Below, piece by piece: positions 1-9,678 of a stretch of DNA of 20,200 bases. The position numbers and the translations under genes are program-made. The stretch is from IMG/VR virus record IMGVR_UViG_3300009159_000427, positions 1-20,200 of that record, one strand, 5' to 3'. A model generated the notes under the pieces. The model was not told the DNA's origin, made no database searches, and saw only the letters and a program-made list of their open reading frames with translations. The first letter of the stretch is position 1; every line of letters begins with the position of its first letter. This stretch comes from a virus.

Positions 1-3000
1 CCTGGAACATTTTTTGGCACTATATTTTTATTCTTGACCCAATAATAATATTTTGTATCTGTAGTTTCACCTGTTGAGGAATTGGTTAAAATCTTTACAG
101 AATACACTGTGTTATCCGAGTACAAAGGCTGTCCTGAAATTCCTTGTGCAAGACCTTCGGTGGTATCTGCTAACACATTCCATCTGCTGGGCAAATATTT
201 TGATTCCACCCATTCATACACATCAATGCTGGCGCCGTAGGCCAATTGATTCCAGTTGCCAATTCGATAAGATACATCACCCTGTTCATACAGCAACCAT
301 TTGGCTGTACTTAGATCCCACCATAGTTCTCCAACGTGTTTTTCAAACCAGGCCTGAGATTCATCAACTTCCTGTTGATCAGTACCGTTGGTATATGTGG
401 CGGGATCGTACAGCGTTTTAAATTTTAATTCTTGTTCTGCTGCGCCAAGTATTTTCAACTTGTAATGATCAACTATTTCAATGTCTGAAATTTTCACATT
501 GTTTTCATTATCGTACATTGAAATATTTTTAAATAATTCTAAATCAGTTAAATCTTGTCTTGAAGCAACAGTATTCCAAGAATTTTTAGTTGTATCTTTG
601 GTAAACAATCTAACCTGGCCAGTTTCAATGACTTCTGCACTGCCGGTGTATCCACTGCTTCCATAAGTAACAAATAAAGATGTTATTTCTCCACCACTCA
701 TTGATTCAATTCTAATTAAGGCTTTATCTATCGCTAGTGGCGCTGCCGGATTGATAATTTGGATAATATTATTAACAGCGTAGCCTGAACCAGAATCATT
801 TGCAGTTGCAGATATAATAACTCCATCTTGAATAATTACATCTACTGTTAATCCGCTGCCTGGTGGTAAGAGTGTAGTAGCAAAATTTACACCGATTCTG
901 TAAACAGTATCTCGATAGGTAGGAGATCCCACTACTATCACAGATCCCACACAGTCTACACTAGAACCAAATGATTCCCAGTCTTGTAAATCCGGAACAT
1001 ATAATTTTTCTGTGAGATGATATGTTTGATCTTTTCTTTCAAATACATAGACCTGTCCCGTATTGCCTTCGTCGGAACTGAATGTGGTGTTAGTGTTATC
1101 AAAAGATGTTGAACCTTGATCATATATTGTAAACAGATTGAAACTGGCATTACTAGCCCCTACAACTATTTTTTCTGTTGCGGGACTGATACTGATGGCA
1201 GACCCAAAATATTCATTGACATAATTCTCGTGACTGATTAATCGTTGTTTTAATCTATAAGAAACAGCATCCAATTGTGCCGACTTAAACACAAACACTG
1301 CACCTTGATCAGTGGATCTTACATCTGCTTGTGGACTGCTGGCAATAATTGTGGTTCCGTTATAGTCAATATCTACTGCTGCTCCAAATTTGTCTCCAGT
1401 ATTTAGATTGTCAATATTTACAACATCACTGATTTCAGTTAATGATCCGGCAGTAATTGTTTGAGCCAATTCGTAAACATCACTTGAGTTTCTTTTATAG
1501 ATAAAAACCTTACCAGAAGGCAGAGAAATTTCAGCTCTAACAAAAGTCCACGGACCTTGCAGACTGCTGTTTGTGGGCTCATCATTTTTATTAGTTGTTA
1601 TGTAGGTAGAATCTTCAGACGAATCTGCTTCGCCGCCCGTAGTAGGATCATAGTCGACTAATCTATAATAATTTCCATTATATTTTACTACATCATCTTC
1701 GTAGTAGGTTTGATAATTTACCCATAATCCTTTATAGTTGGCAATATAAATTCCGTCACTTTCAGGAGCTCCGACTACTAAAATGCTGCCGTCTCTATTC
1801 ATTGCTTGACTTTGCCCAAACATATCACCGGCTTTAATTAATTCTGCAAACTGATAGGATGTCCATCTGGCTGAGCCTGTGCCTGATCCAACTCCGGTAG
1901 CTTTGAATGTAAGGCCGTTGCCTGCGGCCGGATTATTACCTATAATTTGAAAATTTGTAGTTCCATAATCTTCAATAGTATAAATTTCACCTACTTTAAA
2001 ATTACCAGCTGTGACCAAAGGATATATTGATCCTAAGATAGCTGTGGAACTATCCGGATTTTGTTGCGTGCCGATATCAACTAATGCAATATTTGATGGC
2101 AATGAAACCTCCGTTGCTGATTCATCTAGTACTTGCCATGAATGATTTGTAGATAAATCTAGAGATGAACCGTCGCCGTAGATATTTTCTAATGCCTGAT
2201 ATATTTTTCCTTCATACCAAACTTTAGATCCTTGACTGTAAATGGCACTAACACTATTGTTATACAGTCCTCGGTATTCGGGATCTCCCATCTGTTTCCA
2301 ACCAACATCTATTGTGCTGATCAATGTATGAGAACTAGAATCATCTATTCCAAAATCTTTAAGGTTGATTTGTAGTCCAGTTGTTGCATTTACCACTGAA
2401 GTTGCTAATTGTATAACAGTATCTGTCATTCTTATTACGTATAAGATTGTGTAATCTTCAGGTGGGGGAGGCGATGTTGCTGCAGATTTATCATCTCCGG
2501 CATATGTGCCGTTGAGATATCTTACAAGTTGTCCAGTTATAAGATTATGATTTCTAGAGAATAGAATTTGATTACCTACTATTGCACTAGTTCCATTAAA
2601 TGTTAGAATCTGTGTTGTCGATCCTGCTGTTGTGCCGGTGTATTTGTAAAGATATACTCTGCCTAGGTTGTTAAGAGATCCCGGAGCAGAAATTGACATA
2701 TAGTAATTTGCGCCAGAAACTCCAATAGAGATACTTGATCCAAACTTTTCATTTGCTTCAATTCGAGGACTAAGAATTGTATGTTGCAATTCCCATACAT
2801 TATTTTTCCGCTTGTAAAGAACTACCATACCTTGGTGTATTTCGCCTGCTGCTCCCGAAGCATTAGCGTACACAATATCAGCCAATTTCCAGCTACCGTC
2901 TCTAAATTTCCCAGATAGTACATTTAAGGTATTTGTACTTCCGTCGTCTTCTACAGAAAGTCCAGGTGTTTGGTCTTCTGTTGCTTCCCATAACTTTCCG

Positions 3001-6000
3001 TTAAAAACTATATCTCCAGCGGTGTATGTACCGTCTTTGTCGAATGATCCTTTGAATCTACTTGGTACGCCAGAAGCTAGCGGTACACCAACTGCTAGCC
3101 ATTGATTGTCGGGACTAATAGCAATGGCGTCTCCAAAACTATTTGCCGTTGTATTTGTAAATTCAGCTTCTGGTTGTAGTATTTCTTTTACAGATAAACC
3201 AGTAGCAGTTTCTGAGTACACCATTACAGAGTTGGCAGATGGTATACCTGTGATGACCTGTTTGAGGTTGGCAGCATATACTACAGCTCGTCCAGTATTT
3301 CTAGGATCTGTGGCTCCAAAATTAGTGATTGTTTTTTCAGCGTACAATCTTTGTTTTTCAACAACTTCCCAATTGCCCACTGTTTCGTCGGCGTTGTCGA
3401 TCCATAATTTTGACCCTTGCTTTAACAGGGCAGCGGTTTGATCTTCAATATCCTGATAAGAATTAAATCTAGATTGAGTTAACAGATATATGTTGTATTG
3501 AATGGAACTAATATCCGGAGCAGCTGGCACAGGTCCATCGGCTGCTTGAACAGCAAAGGTATAATCAGTGACGGCTACAACTTTGTAAAATCCGGTAAAA
3601 TTTTCAATGTCTTTTATGCCTACAATTTCATCTACCGTCAGTCCGTGTTTTTGACTTACAGTAACAGTGACTATGTTTGTGCCGGAATCTTTGACAATGT
3701 CTTCGATTGTTAGAGCTGTAGAGAGATTTAATCTTAGCACTGTCCAAGATGCATTATCAAAAGTGACCCATATGTGAGAATTTTCAACTAGAGATGAAAT
3801 ATCTAGTGATAATATTTCATCTCTCGATTTCACAAATAATTCTATTTGATCTGTTTTTACATATCCAGCATTTCTTGTAATTCCTTGATACTTGGTCAAA
3901 GGATTGATGTCAACACTGTAAGGCAACAAAGATCTAGTAAAATTGGTTTGATTTACTCTTAGGTATTTGTCTAATGAATTTTTATCAATTGGTCCGTTAG
4001 TAATAACTATAGCCTGTGGATTTACCAGAAGATTATCTTTGACAATTTCAAATTCTATTTCGTTAAGTTGATCTATGCCTCCTAATCTACCAACACTAAA
4101 TGCCCATTCTTCATCTAACACAATGCTGTCGGCAGTGATTCTGCTGAGCTTGTCAAAAACTTTGACTACAGCATTGGCTGTACCTTTTTCTCTAATAAAT
4201 CCTTGATATAACTTAAATTGAGTGACATTATCTTCAGCAAGATTTTGTAAATATTCTCTAGTTTGATATCCTATGAGGTGTCTTGCTAGTTCACGCTGAC
4301 TGGAGCCTGCACCGTCAGCATCTACATTGTAATAATCTTCAAACTGGCTAACTCTGACATCAAAATTGCTGATTAGTCCTTTGGCAGGAGTTGTGTCTAA
4401 TTTGGTCCAATTACTGTCTTTGAATTGTACTGATCCTTGTTGATTTACTAGACTGGTCCAATTGTAAGATTTGTAATTAACAATATCACCTAGTTTATAA
4501 TCAGTGAAAGGTTGCCAGACCTGTATGTTAACATTGTCAAACAAGAATCCAGGGCTGGTATAATCACCGTCCCAGTCAACTGTGCGGAATCCGCGACTCT
4601 TGATACGTTCCTGACGATATCCCGTGGGCTTGTCATAGATCACATCGTTGAACACTGTGCGATCATCAAAAATTGTCACGTGTTCTTTTAACACAAAATA
4701 ACACCTAAAGAAGTATATACCGTCTGAGTCATTGACAACATTTACTGTTAATTTTTTAAATTGTCTGTTTACGTTGATAAATTCCACAGGCAGAATAGTT
4801 CCATCAACTTTCAAAATATTATAATCATAAAAGCTATCAAGAAGATTGTCGGCGACACCAATATCAATGTTCAACTCTATTTTTGCAGCAGCTGGACTCA
4901 ATGTAATCAATGAATTTACAGCCCACTTGTGTTTTGACCAAAATAGTAATTCTTTAATTGATGTTATCCAATCTTTGGCTGATTCTAGATTTCCGTCGTA
5001 GCCAGTAAACTCAAATCCCTGTGATTGCAGATATGCATCATACCCTATGATAAAATCTGCTATGTCTTGTAGAGATGAAAATACTGTGCCGTAAGGTATT
5101 TCTTTTACTGTGGCGCTGTTTACAGTTCTTCTTCTAAAAACTTCTACTGCACCTACCAACGGTAATTTTGCAATTCTTTGCCAAAATTGTGCGTCAAATT
5201 CTACACCACTGGTATGTGATTTAATACATCTGTAAAAAATATCAGATACTCTAATTATTGTTCCATTACCAAATATCTTGTTGGCTTCCCAGTCAATGAA
5301 ATTTTCACTGACGCCACCAACTGATAGTAAAGGATCATTGGAACTTTTTGCAGCTTCAAAATATCTAAAATAGGGTTCAGCAATGTCGTAACCAAACAGT
5401 TTGAAACCGCTGGCTAGTTTTTCAACTACCACTGCACTGTAACTTGGACTAGAAATTGGTGCGCTGATATTAAAATTGATGTCATAATTTTCTTGAGGAA
5501 GAAAAATATTGCTGGTGCTGGCGTTGGGATTCTTACTGTCTAAAATATATTTTTGCTGGCTTTGATCTACAAATCCACTTAATCTAGTAGATAAATTTAC
5601 ATCTAAGTTGTCTACTTTCTTTTGTAGTACTGATTCAGTAAGTCCCCTTGATCTCAAATAATCCACAACATAATTTATAAGTCCAGAAGTTTGGTGGCCT
5701 CCGGATGTTGGAATAACAATGTCCAAATTCTTAAAGAATAAATTTGAATTTTTATTAACTGTTTGCCCAATCTTGTTGACTTTGATTCTAGATTTATCAA
5801 GAGTTTCAATGATAAATTCATAAGGTCTCATTAGGCATAAGGCCAGCATGATAACAAATGGATAATCACTGCTGCTGCGCCAGGCATATTCCACCGGGGC
5901 TAGATCGCCAAATTTAAATGTGCCTTTATTGTTATATAAAACAAAATTAGTAGCTGCACCAGATTCAAATGGGCTTAACAGGTTACCGTCTCCGTCTACT

Positions 6001-9000
6001 GGAATATGATTTAGTAGTGTGGCTCTTTTATATCTGTCGTAGGTTCCTGCACGAGAACCTTGACGAATTATGCCTCCGGCTAGATCTTCCCATAATAATA
6101 AATTATTACTTGTATATGGTGCTGCCCCGTATTGGTCTTCCCACCAACTGGGTTGTTGACTAAATCCCAACATTTCCCAAGGACAACGATGTGGTCTATC
6201 AGTGTCATATAACCAAACGTAAACTCCTCTCCACCATCCAGGCAAATTTATCTGACCAGTTGGGTCTCCCATATTCGAATAGGTATATGTAAAAGAATCT
6301 TCACTGTCAAAAAATGTGTTGGTCAAATAGTCAACATTTGTTTCACTAAACCATCTTAGGAATTCAGAACTGATCACGCTGTTTAATTCTTGTTTGGTAT
6401 ATGTAGATGATCCGTAGTATCCTCCAAGAACTGCATCTTGACTAAACACCTCTTCTGTATATGCTTGCTTGATGTTGTTGTAGATACGTTTTTCTAATTC
6501 TAATAGTACATCATCTCTAAAATCACCGTAGGCCACTGTGATGCTGCCATCGTGACCTTGAATAACATTGATAGGTGTCACATAGGTGTCATCTAAAAAC
6601 AAAGACGGAATATAGGTTTTGTATAAACCTAATTTTGAAGGAGTTGGCGGAATAAAACAAAAACTTGAAGAAACATATTCTTTTATTTGAATAATATCTC
6701 CTTCTGCTAGAGATTTTGAAATGTTAACAAATCCAAACGTATCATTAAATGTATAATCAATGCCGTGTGTCAACTGCACATTGTTTATATAGATATAAAC
6801 TGCTGTTCTACTAAGTTGATTTAGATTAAATTTTGTATTCAGTGCAAACGTTGTAATTTCTGCGTCTTCTACAGTGTATTCTTTGAGATTGTAGGCGCCA
6901 CTGCCTACCATATCAGAATCTGCAAATGCATCTTTTTGCGTTTTAATTTTAGACATAGTGGTCAAAATTTCATCAACAAATTCAACGGAATCTAGATTGT
7001 ATGTTGCAGTTTCAGCAAATTTAATAAAGTTATTTTTAAATTCTGTGTAAGATTTTTTTGCGTACTGAATAGATTTAATAATGTTTACGTGTTTGTCGCA
7101 CAGCAACATTATTGCTGTGGGTGTTATTCCGGAGTGTTTTAGAAATCTTCTTGAAAGATTTTGATATCCAGTAATATCTCTCAGATTACTTGCACCTGGG
7201 TATGCCCCGTTAAACTGATCAAATAGATCAATGGCTGTTGACACGTGGTCAACAGCCTGTCCTAGGGTAAATGTTTTTACTTCGCCGTTCAGAGGATTTT
7301 TTTCAAGTCCTACCGGAATCTCATAATATCCTAGATAGGGATCTACATCTGCAAATACCTTGACCGTAACAACATCATTTGTTTTAAAACTTTTAGGAAA
7401 CGTAAAAATATTTTGATTTCTAATGTAGTCTCCAGCATATTTTATTCCATTGATGTAGATTAGAATTTTAGAAATTTCACTGTCTTGAACGTCTGTCCAT
7501 TTGATTCCATTGCTGACAATTTGGGTTGCAACTTTAGTAACTGTGGTACTGTAAATCACTGGCTGTAAATAGGTACGATCAGATTTCAGCCAGCCGTTAG
7601 CATAACTTCCTGTGTGAGTAAATTTGTAGTAGCCTTGTCTTATTAATTTGTTAAGGACTTTTTTGTCTAAATTGTAATTAAATGAATCTATATCCCAGTC
7701 AAAATTGAATTCAATATCTCCCACATTGTTGATATTTAGATAGCTTAAACTAAATCCTAATTCAAGATCAGCTGTGCTGTTTCCAGTTTTATAACTGACT
7801 ATTTTGGTTCCCACAAAATTGCTGACTGGGTAAGTGGCTGTTTCGCCATAACTGATGCTGTCGTCGTCAAACACATCAAATAACGGACTTTGATTTACTG
7901 CGGTTTTCTTTTGACTAGGCACCCAGGATGTACCGTTGAAGTGATACATTATTCCTTTGTTTAGTAGACCTCGTCTAACAAACACTCCGTCACCAATGAT
8001 AGAAGTTGCGTCAACAGTTTCTACCAAATTGAGTTGTCTACGATTGTTGTGAATTATAAAATTCACTGTGTAAATTCTGTTGTTGGCTAATGTATCGGTA
8101 TCTGCTGTGACTAATAGTCTAGCACCATTAAATAATTCTTCGCCGTCAACGTTGTATCCAATACTGCCTTCTATGGTTGAAAACACGTCGGTGGTAAATG
8201 TGTCAATAAAATCAACTGGTGTTTTTGCTAGACTGCCATGATTAAATAACTGCAGGTTTGAAGAAAATTCAATAATAGGTCTTTTGGCTCGGGCTGTTTC
8301 GATCGAATCAAACTCGCTGTTGTTGAAGCTGTGAGCTTGTTCTAGGACCGATCTGTGAAACCATCTGTTGTATCTGCTCCAAGGATTTGAATCTTGGCTG
8401 GCTCTATTGATTGTGATATAGTCTTTTGATTCTGGGTATGTGGCTGCATCATCAAAAGGCTCTGTGTCAAATCCGCCGTCGTCAAACAACACTTCTAGAC
8501 TCGTTGTGCTAAGAGTTGGAGGCGACAGGTCTTGAAATCTTATTAATCTAATAGATTCTCCAACACCTTCTATTACCCAAGTATCTGTGGAATATTTCGT
8601 AGGCGTCACTAGACCAGAAAATCTAACTTTCATACCGTTGGTAAATATAATACCATTACTGCTGATATATGTGGTTTTGCCAGTGACTTCATTAGTAATA
8701 TCTATTTTGGTATTTGATTCAATATCGGCGATAAGGAATCTGCCAAACCTATCGATGTCTGTGGCGCTTTGATAAAACAACACATCAGGTGCATCGAATG
8801 GCACAGTAAAAGTCAAGGTGCCGTTGGTCGCTCCTTGTCCGGTGATTCCCGTATTATAGTCCAATGCAGTGGCCTGGCTAGCATCTTCAACATATTCCCA
8901 ATCCTGGCTGTCTTCATCTATTGTGCTGCCGTCAGTGACTGCAATAAAAGTTTTGGCTTTCCATAACTTGTTGTTGAACACAGCAAATTGGCCTTGTTGA

Positions 9001-9674
9001 TATGGTAGATAAGGTTTGTAGACTAATGATCCGGTATCGTAGGCAGTTTTGATAACAAATCCTTCACCTGGAGCATTGACCTGAAACTTGTATGTTTGTC
9101 CCCTGTAGAGAGTGAGGGTGGGATTCAATGACAGACCGTCTGGGAAGAATATCCAAGATGATCCTACTCCTAATCGCACTCTATAAGTGCTGGTTATGGC
9201 CTGCCTTTGACCAAATATAGTAATAGGCGGCGGACCATCTGGTACCCAATAGTATTCGCGGAAATTAACAAACTTGTCCCAATCTATAGGAGGATTCCAA
9301 GAATAGTGATCTTGATCTGTGATCAGATCATCTCTTTCTAGATTATTACCAAAAAACTTCAATTGATTTTTAAAATCAATGTAGTCATAAAAATTTTCTA
9401 CTTTGTCTTTTTCTTTGACAGTGACGCCTGGTTCTAATTGATATCTACTTCTTAGAGTAGCATCTGTGTCTAGATATACGTCTGAACCATTATAAGTTTT
9501 ACCATATCTACGACCCACATAGCCAACTGTTTTAGATAGTGTACCAGGTTGAACCAATGGATCAACCACTGCAGACATAAATTTTGCATTGGTTTCAGTT
9601 TGAAAGACTTCTGGTAGAAGTTCTACAGTTCTGCGAATCGGTAACTGACTTTGAGGGAAAATATCTTTTGCCAT
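1..9674 (-). CDS. Giant virion structural protein, probable baseplate wedge/host-contact component (3' end outside window)
   Basis: One uninterrupted minus-strand frame runs from an ATG at 9674 to the window edge, giving at least 3,224 codons with no stop. I read sense protein along its length (for example AYLQSQGFEFTGYDGNLES near 5000 and YYYWVKNKIVPKN at the edge), so no frameshift is apparent. It starts four bases after the gp6 stop, in the position of T4 gene 7 (about 1,030 residues in T4), and is at least three times longer. The first 150 residues are a conserved-looking head with NFREYYWVPDGPPP. A Trp-rich block, PHRCPWEMLGF, follows near residue 1160. FG-GAP-type propeller units occupy about 2180-2925, and short aromatic carbohydrate-binding-like modules recur. 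There is no signal peptide or membrane segment. From memory, marine T4-like phages carry similar giant proteins here. Role as wedge, fibre or adhesin is inferred; certainty is high for a gene and low for function. Confidence 0.9.
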   Translation of the reverse strand, partial: MAKDIFPQSQLPIRRTVELLPEVFQTETNAKFMSAVVDPLVQPGTLSKTVGYVGRRYGKTYNGSDVYLDTDATLRSRYQLEPGVTVKEKDKVENFYDYIDFKNQLKFFGNNLERDDLITDQDHYSWNPPIDWDKFVNFREYYWVPDGPPPITIFGQRQAITSTYRVRLGVGSSWIFFPDGLSLNPTLTLYRGQTYKFQVNAPGEGFVIKTAYDTGSLVYKPYLPYQQGQFAVFNNKLWKAKTFIAVTDGSTIDEDSQDWEYVEDASQATALDYNTGITGQGATNGTLTFTVPFDAPDVLFYQSATDIDRFGRFLIADIESNTKIDITNEVTGKTTYISSNGIIFTNGMKVRFSGLVTPTKYSTDTWVIEGVGESIRLIRFQDLSPPTLSTTSLEVLFDDGGFDTEPFDDAATYPESKDYITINRASQDSNPWSRYNRWFHRSVLEQAHSFNNSEFDSIETARAKRPIIEFSSNLQLFNHGSLAKTPVDFIDTFTTDVFSTIEGSIGYNVDGEELFNGARLLVTADTDTLANNRIYTVNFIIHNNRRQLNLVETVDATSIIGDGVFVRRGLLNKGIMYHFNGTSWVPSQKKTAVNQSPLFDVFDDDSISYGETATYPVSNFVGTKIVSYKTGNSTADLELGFSLSYLNINNVGDIEFNFDWDIDSFNYNLDKKVLNKLIRQGYYKFTHTGSYANGWLKSDRTYLQPVIYSTTVTKVATQIVSNGIKWTDVQDSEISKILIYINGIKYAGDYIRNQNIFTFPKSFKTNDVVTVKVFADVDPYLGYYEIPVGLEKNPLNGEVKTFTLGQAVDHVSTAIDLFDQFNGAYPGASNLRDITGYQNLSRRFLKHSGITPTAIMLLCDKHVNIIKSIQYAKKSYTEFKNNFIKFAETATYNLDSVEFVDEILTTMSKIKTQKDAFADSDMVGSGAYNLKEYTVEDAEITTFALNTKFNLNQLSRTAVYIYINNVQLTHGIDYTFNDTFGFVNISKSLAEGDIIQIKEYVSSSFCFIPPTPSKLGLYKTYIPSLFLDDTYVTPINVIQGHDGSITVAYGDFRDDVLLELEKRIYNNIKQAYTEEVFSQDAVLGGYYGSSTYTKQELNSVISSEFLRWFSETNVDYLTNTFFDSEDSFTYTYSNMGDPTGQINLPGWWRGVYVWLYDTDRPHRCPWEMLGFSQQPSWWEDQYGAAPYTSNNLLLWEDLAGGIIRQGSRAGTYDRYKRATLLNHIPVDGDGNLLSPFESGAATNFVLYNNKGTFKFGDLAPVEYAWRSSSDYPFVIMLALCLMRPYEFIIETLDKSRIKVNKIGQTVNKNSNLFFKNLDIVIPTSGGHQTSGLINYVVDYLRSRGLTESVLQKKVDNLDVNLSTRLSGFVDQSQQKYILDSKNPNASTSNIFLPQENYDINFNISAPISSPSYSAVVVEKLASGFKLFGYDIAEPYFRYFEAAKSSNDPLLSVGGVSENFIDWEANKIFGNGTIIRVSDIFYRCIKSHTSGVEFDAQFWQRIAKLPLVGAVEVFRRRTVNSATVKEIPYGTVFSSLQDIADFIIGYDAYLQSQGFEFTGYDGNLESAKDWITSIKELLFWSKHKWAVNSLITLSPAAAKIELNIDIGVADNLLDSFYDYNILKVDGTILPVEFINVNRQFKKLTVNVVNDSDGIYFFRCYFVLKEHVTIFDDRTVFNDVIYDKPTGYRQERIKSRGFRTVDWDGDYTSPGFLFDNVNIQVWQPFTDYKLGDIVNYKSYNWTSLVNQQGSVQFKDSNWTKLDTTPAKGLISNFDVRVSQFEDYYNVDADGAGSSQRELARHLIGYQTREYLQNLAEDNVTQFKLYQGFIREKGTANAVVKVFDKLSRITADSIVLDEEWAFSVGRLGGIDQLNEIEFEIVKDNLLVNPQAIVITNGPIDKNSLDKYLRVNQTNFTRSLLPYSVDINPLTKYQGITRNAGYVKTDQIELFVKSRDEILSLDISSLVENSHIWVTFDNASWTVLRLNLSTALTIEDIVKDSGTNIVTVTVSQKHGLTVDEIVGIKDIENFTGFYKVVAVTDYTFAVQAADGPVPAAPDISSIQYNIYLLTQSRFNSYQDIEDQTAALLKQGSKLWIDNADETVGNWEVVEKQRLYAEKTITNFGATDPRNTGRAVVYAANLKQVITGIPSANSVMVYSETATGLSVKEILQPEAEFTNTTANSFGDAIAISPDNQWLAVGVPLASGVPSRFKGSFDKDGTYTAGDIVFNGKLWEATEDQTPGLSVEDDGSTNTLNVLSGKFRDGSWKLADIVYANASGAAGEIHQGMVVLYKRKNNVWELQHTILSPRIEANEKFGSSISIGVSGANYYMSISAPGSLNNLGRVYLYKYTGTTAGSTTQILTFNGTSAIVGNQILFSRNHNLITGQLVRYLNGTYAGDDKSAATSPPPPEDYTILYVIRMTDTVIQLATSVVNATTGLQINLKDFGIDDSSSHTLISTIDVGWKQMGDPEYRGLYNNSVSAIYSQGSKVWYEGKIYQALENIYGDGSSLDLSTNHSWQVLDESATEVSLPSNIALVDIGTQQNPDSSTAILGSIYPLVTAGNFKVGEIYTIEDYGTTNFQIIGNNPAAGNGLTFKATGVGSGTGSARWTSYQFAELIKAGDMFGQSQAMNRDGSILVVGAPESDGIYIANYKGLWVNYQTYYEDDVVKYNGNYYRLVDYDPTTGGEADSSEDSTYITTNKNDEPTNSSLQGPWTFVRAEISLPSGKVFIYKRNSSDVYELAQTITAGSLTEISDVVNIDNLNTGDKFGAAVDIDYNGTTIIASSPQADVRSTDQGAVFVFKSAQLDAVSYRLKQRLISHENYVNEYFGSAISISPATEKIVVGASNASFNLFTIYDQGSTSFDNTNTTFSSDEGNTGQVYVFERKDQTYHLTEKLYVPDLQDWESFGSSVDCVGSVIVVGSPTYRDTVYRIGVNFATTLLPPGSGLTVDVIIQDGVIISATANDSGSGYAVNNIIQIINPAAPLAIDKALIRIESMSGGEITSLFVTYGSSGYTGSAEVIETGQVRLFTKDTTKNSWNTVASRQDLTDLELFKNISMYDNENNVKISDIEIVDHYKLKILGAAEQELKFKTLYDPATYTNGTDQQEVDESQAWFEKHVGELWWDLSTAKWLLYEQGDVSYRIGNWNQLAYGASIDVYEWVESKYLPSRWNVLADTTEGLAQGISGQPLYSDNTVYSVKILTNSSTGETTDTKYYYWVKNKNIVPKNVP
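900..3150 (-). repeat. FG-GAP-type beta-propeller units inside the giant protein
   Basis: Six units share the pattern (N/D/E)xFG(S/A/D)xxx(I/D)…(I/L)xVGxP, usually followed by a GxVYVFxR-like strand. The FG pairs fall at about residues 2180, 2311, 2619, 2763, 2823 and 2902. Clear examples are SFGDAIAISPDNQWLAVG, KFGAAVDIDYNGTTIIASSP and YFGSAISISPATEKIVVGAS. This is the FG-GAP signature of integrin-alpha-type seven-bladed propellers. Some units carry a DxDxNG or NRDGS loop that could bind calcium. Spacing is uneven (60 to 308 residues) because other modules sit between blades. A seventh blade may be the weaker TNFGATDPRNTGRAVVY stretch near 3290-3340. The repeats are diverged at DNA level, so this is a protein repeat and not a recent duplication. 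Confidence 0.7.
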
Positions 9675-9678
9675 AATC

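Noticed and set aside
74-421. Plus-strand open frame of 115 codons opposite the giant gene, with others of similar size up to 8966
   Set aside because: They lie antisense to a well-supported coding frame and show erratic composition without ribosome sites, so they are chance shadows.
956-1150. Short minus-strand open frame inside the giant gene
   Set aside because: It is in another frame from the continuous giant frame, has no ribosome binding site, and its protein is unlike any family. The giant frame reads sensibly through the same bases.
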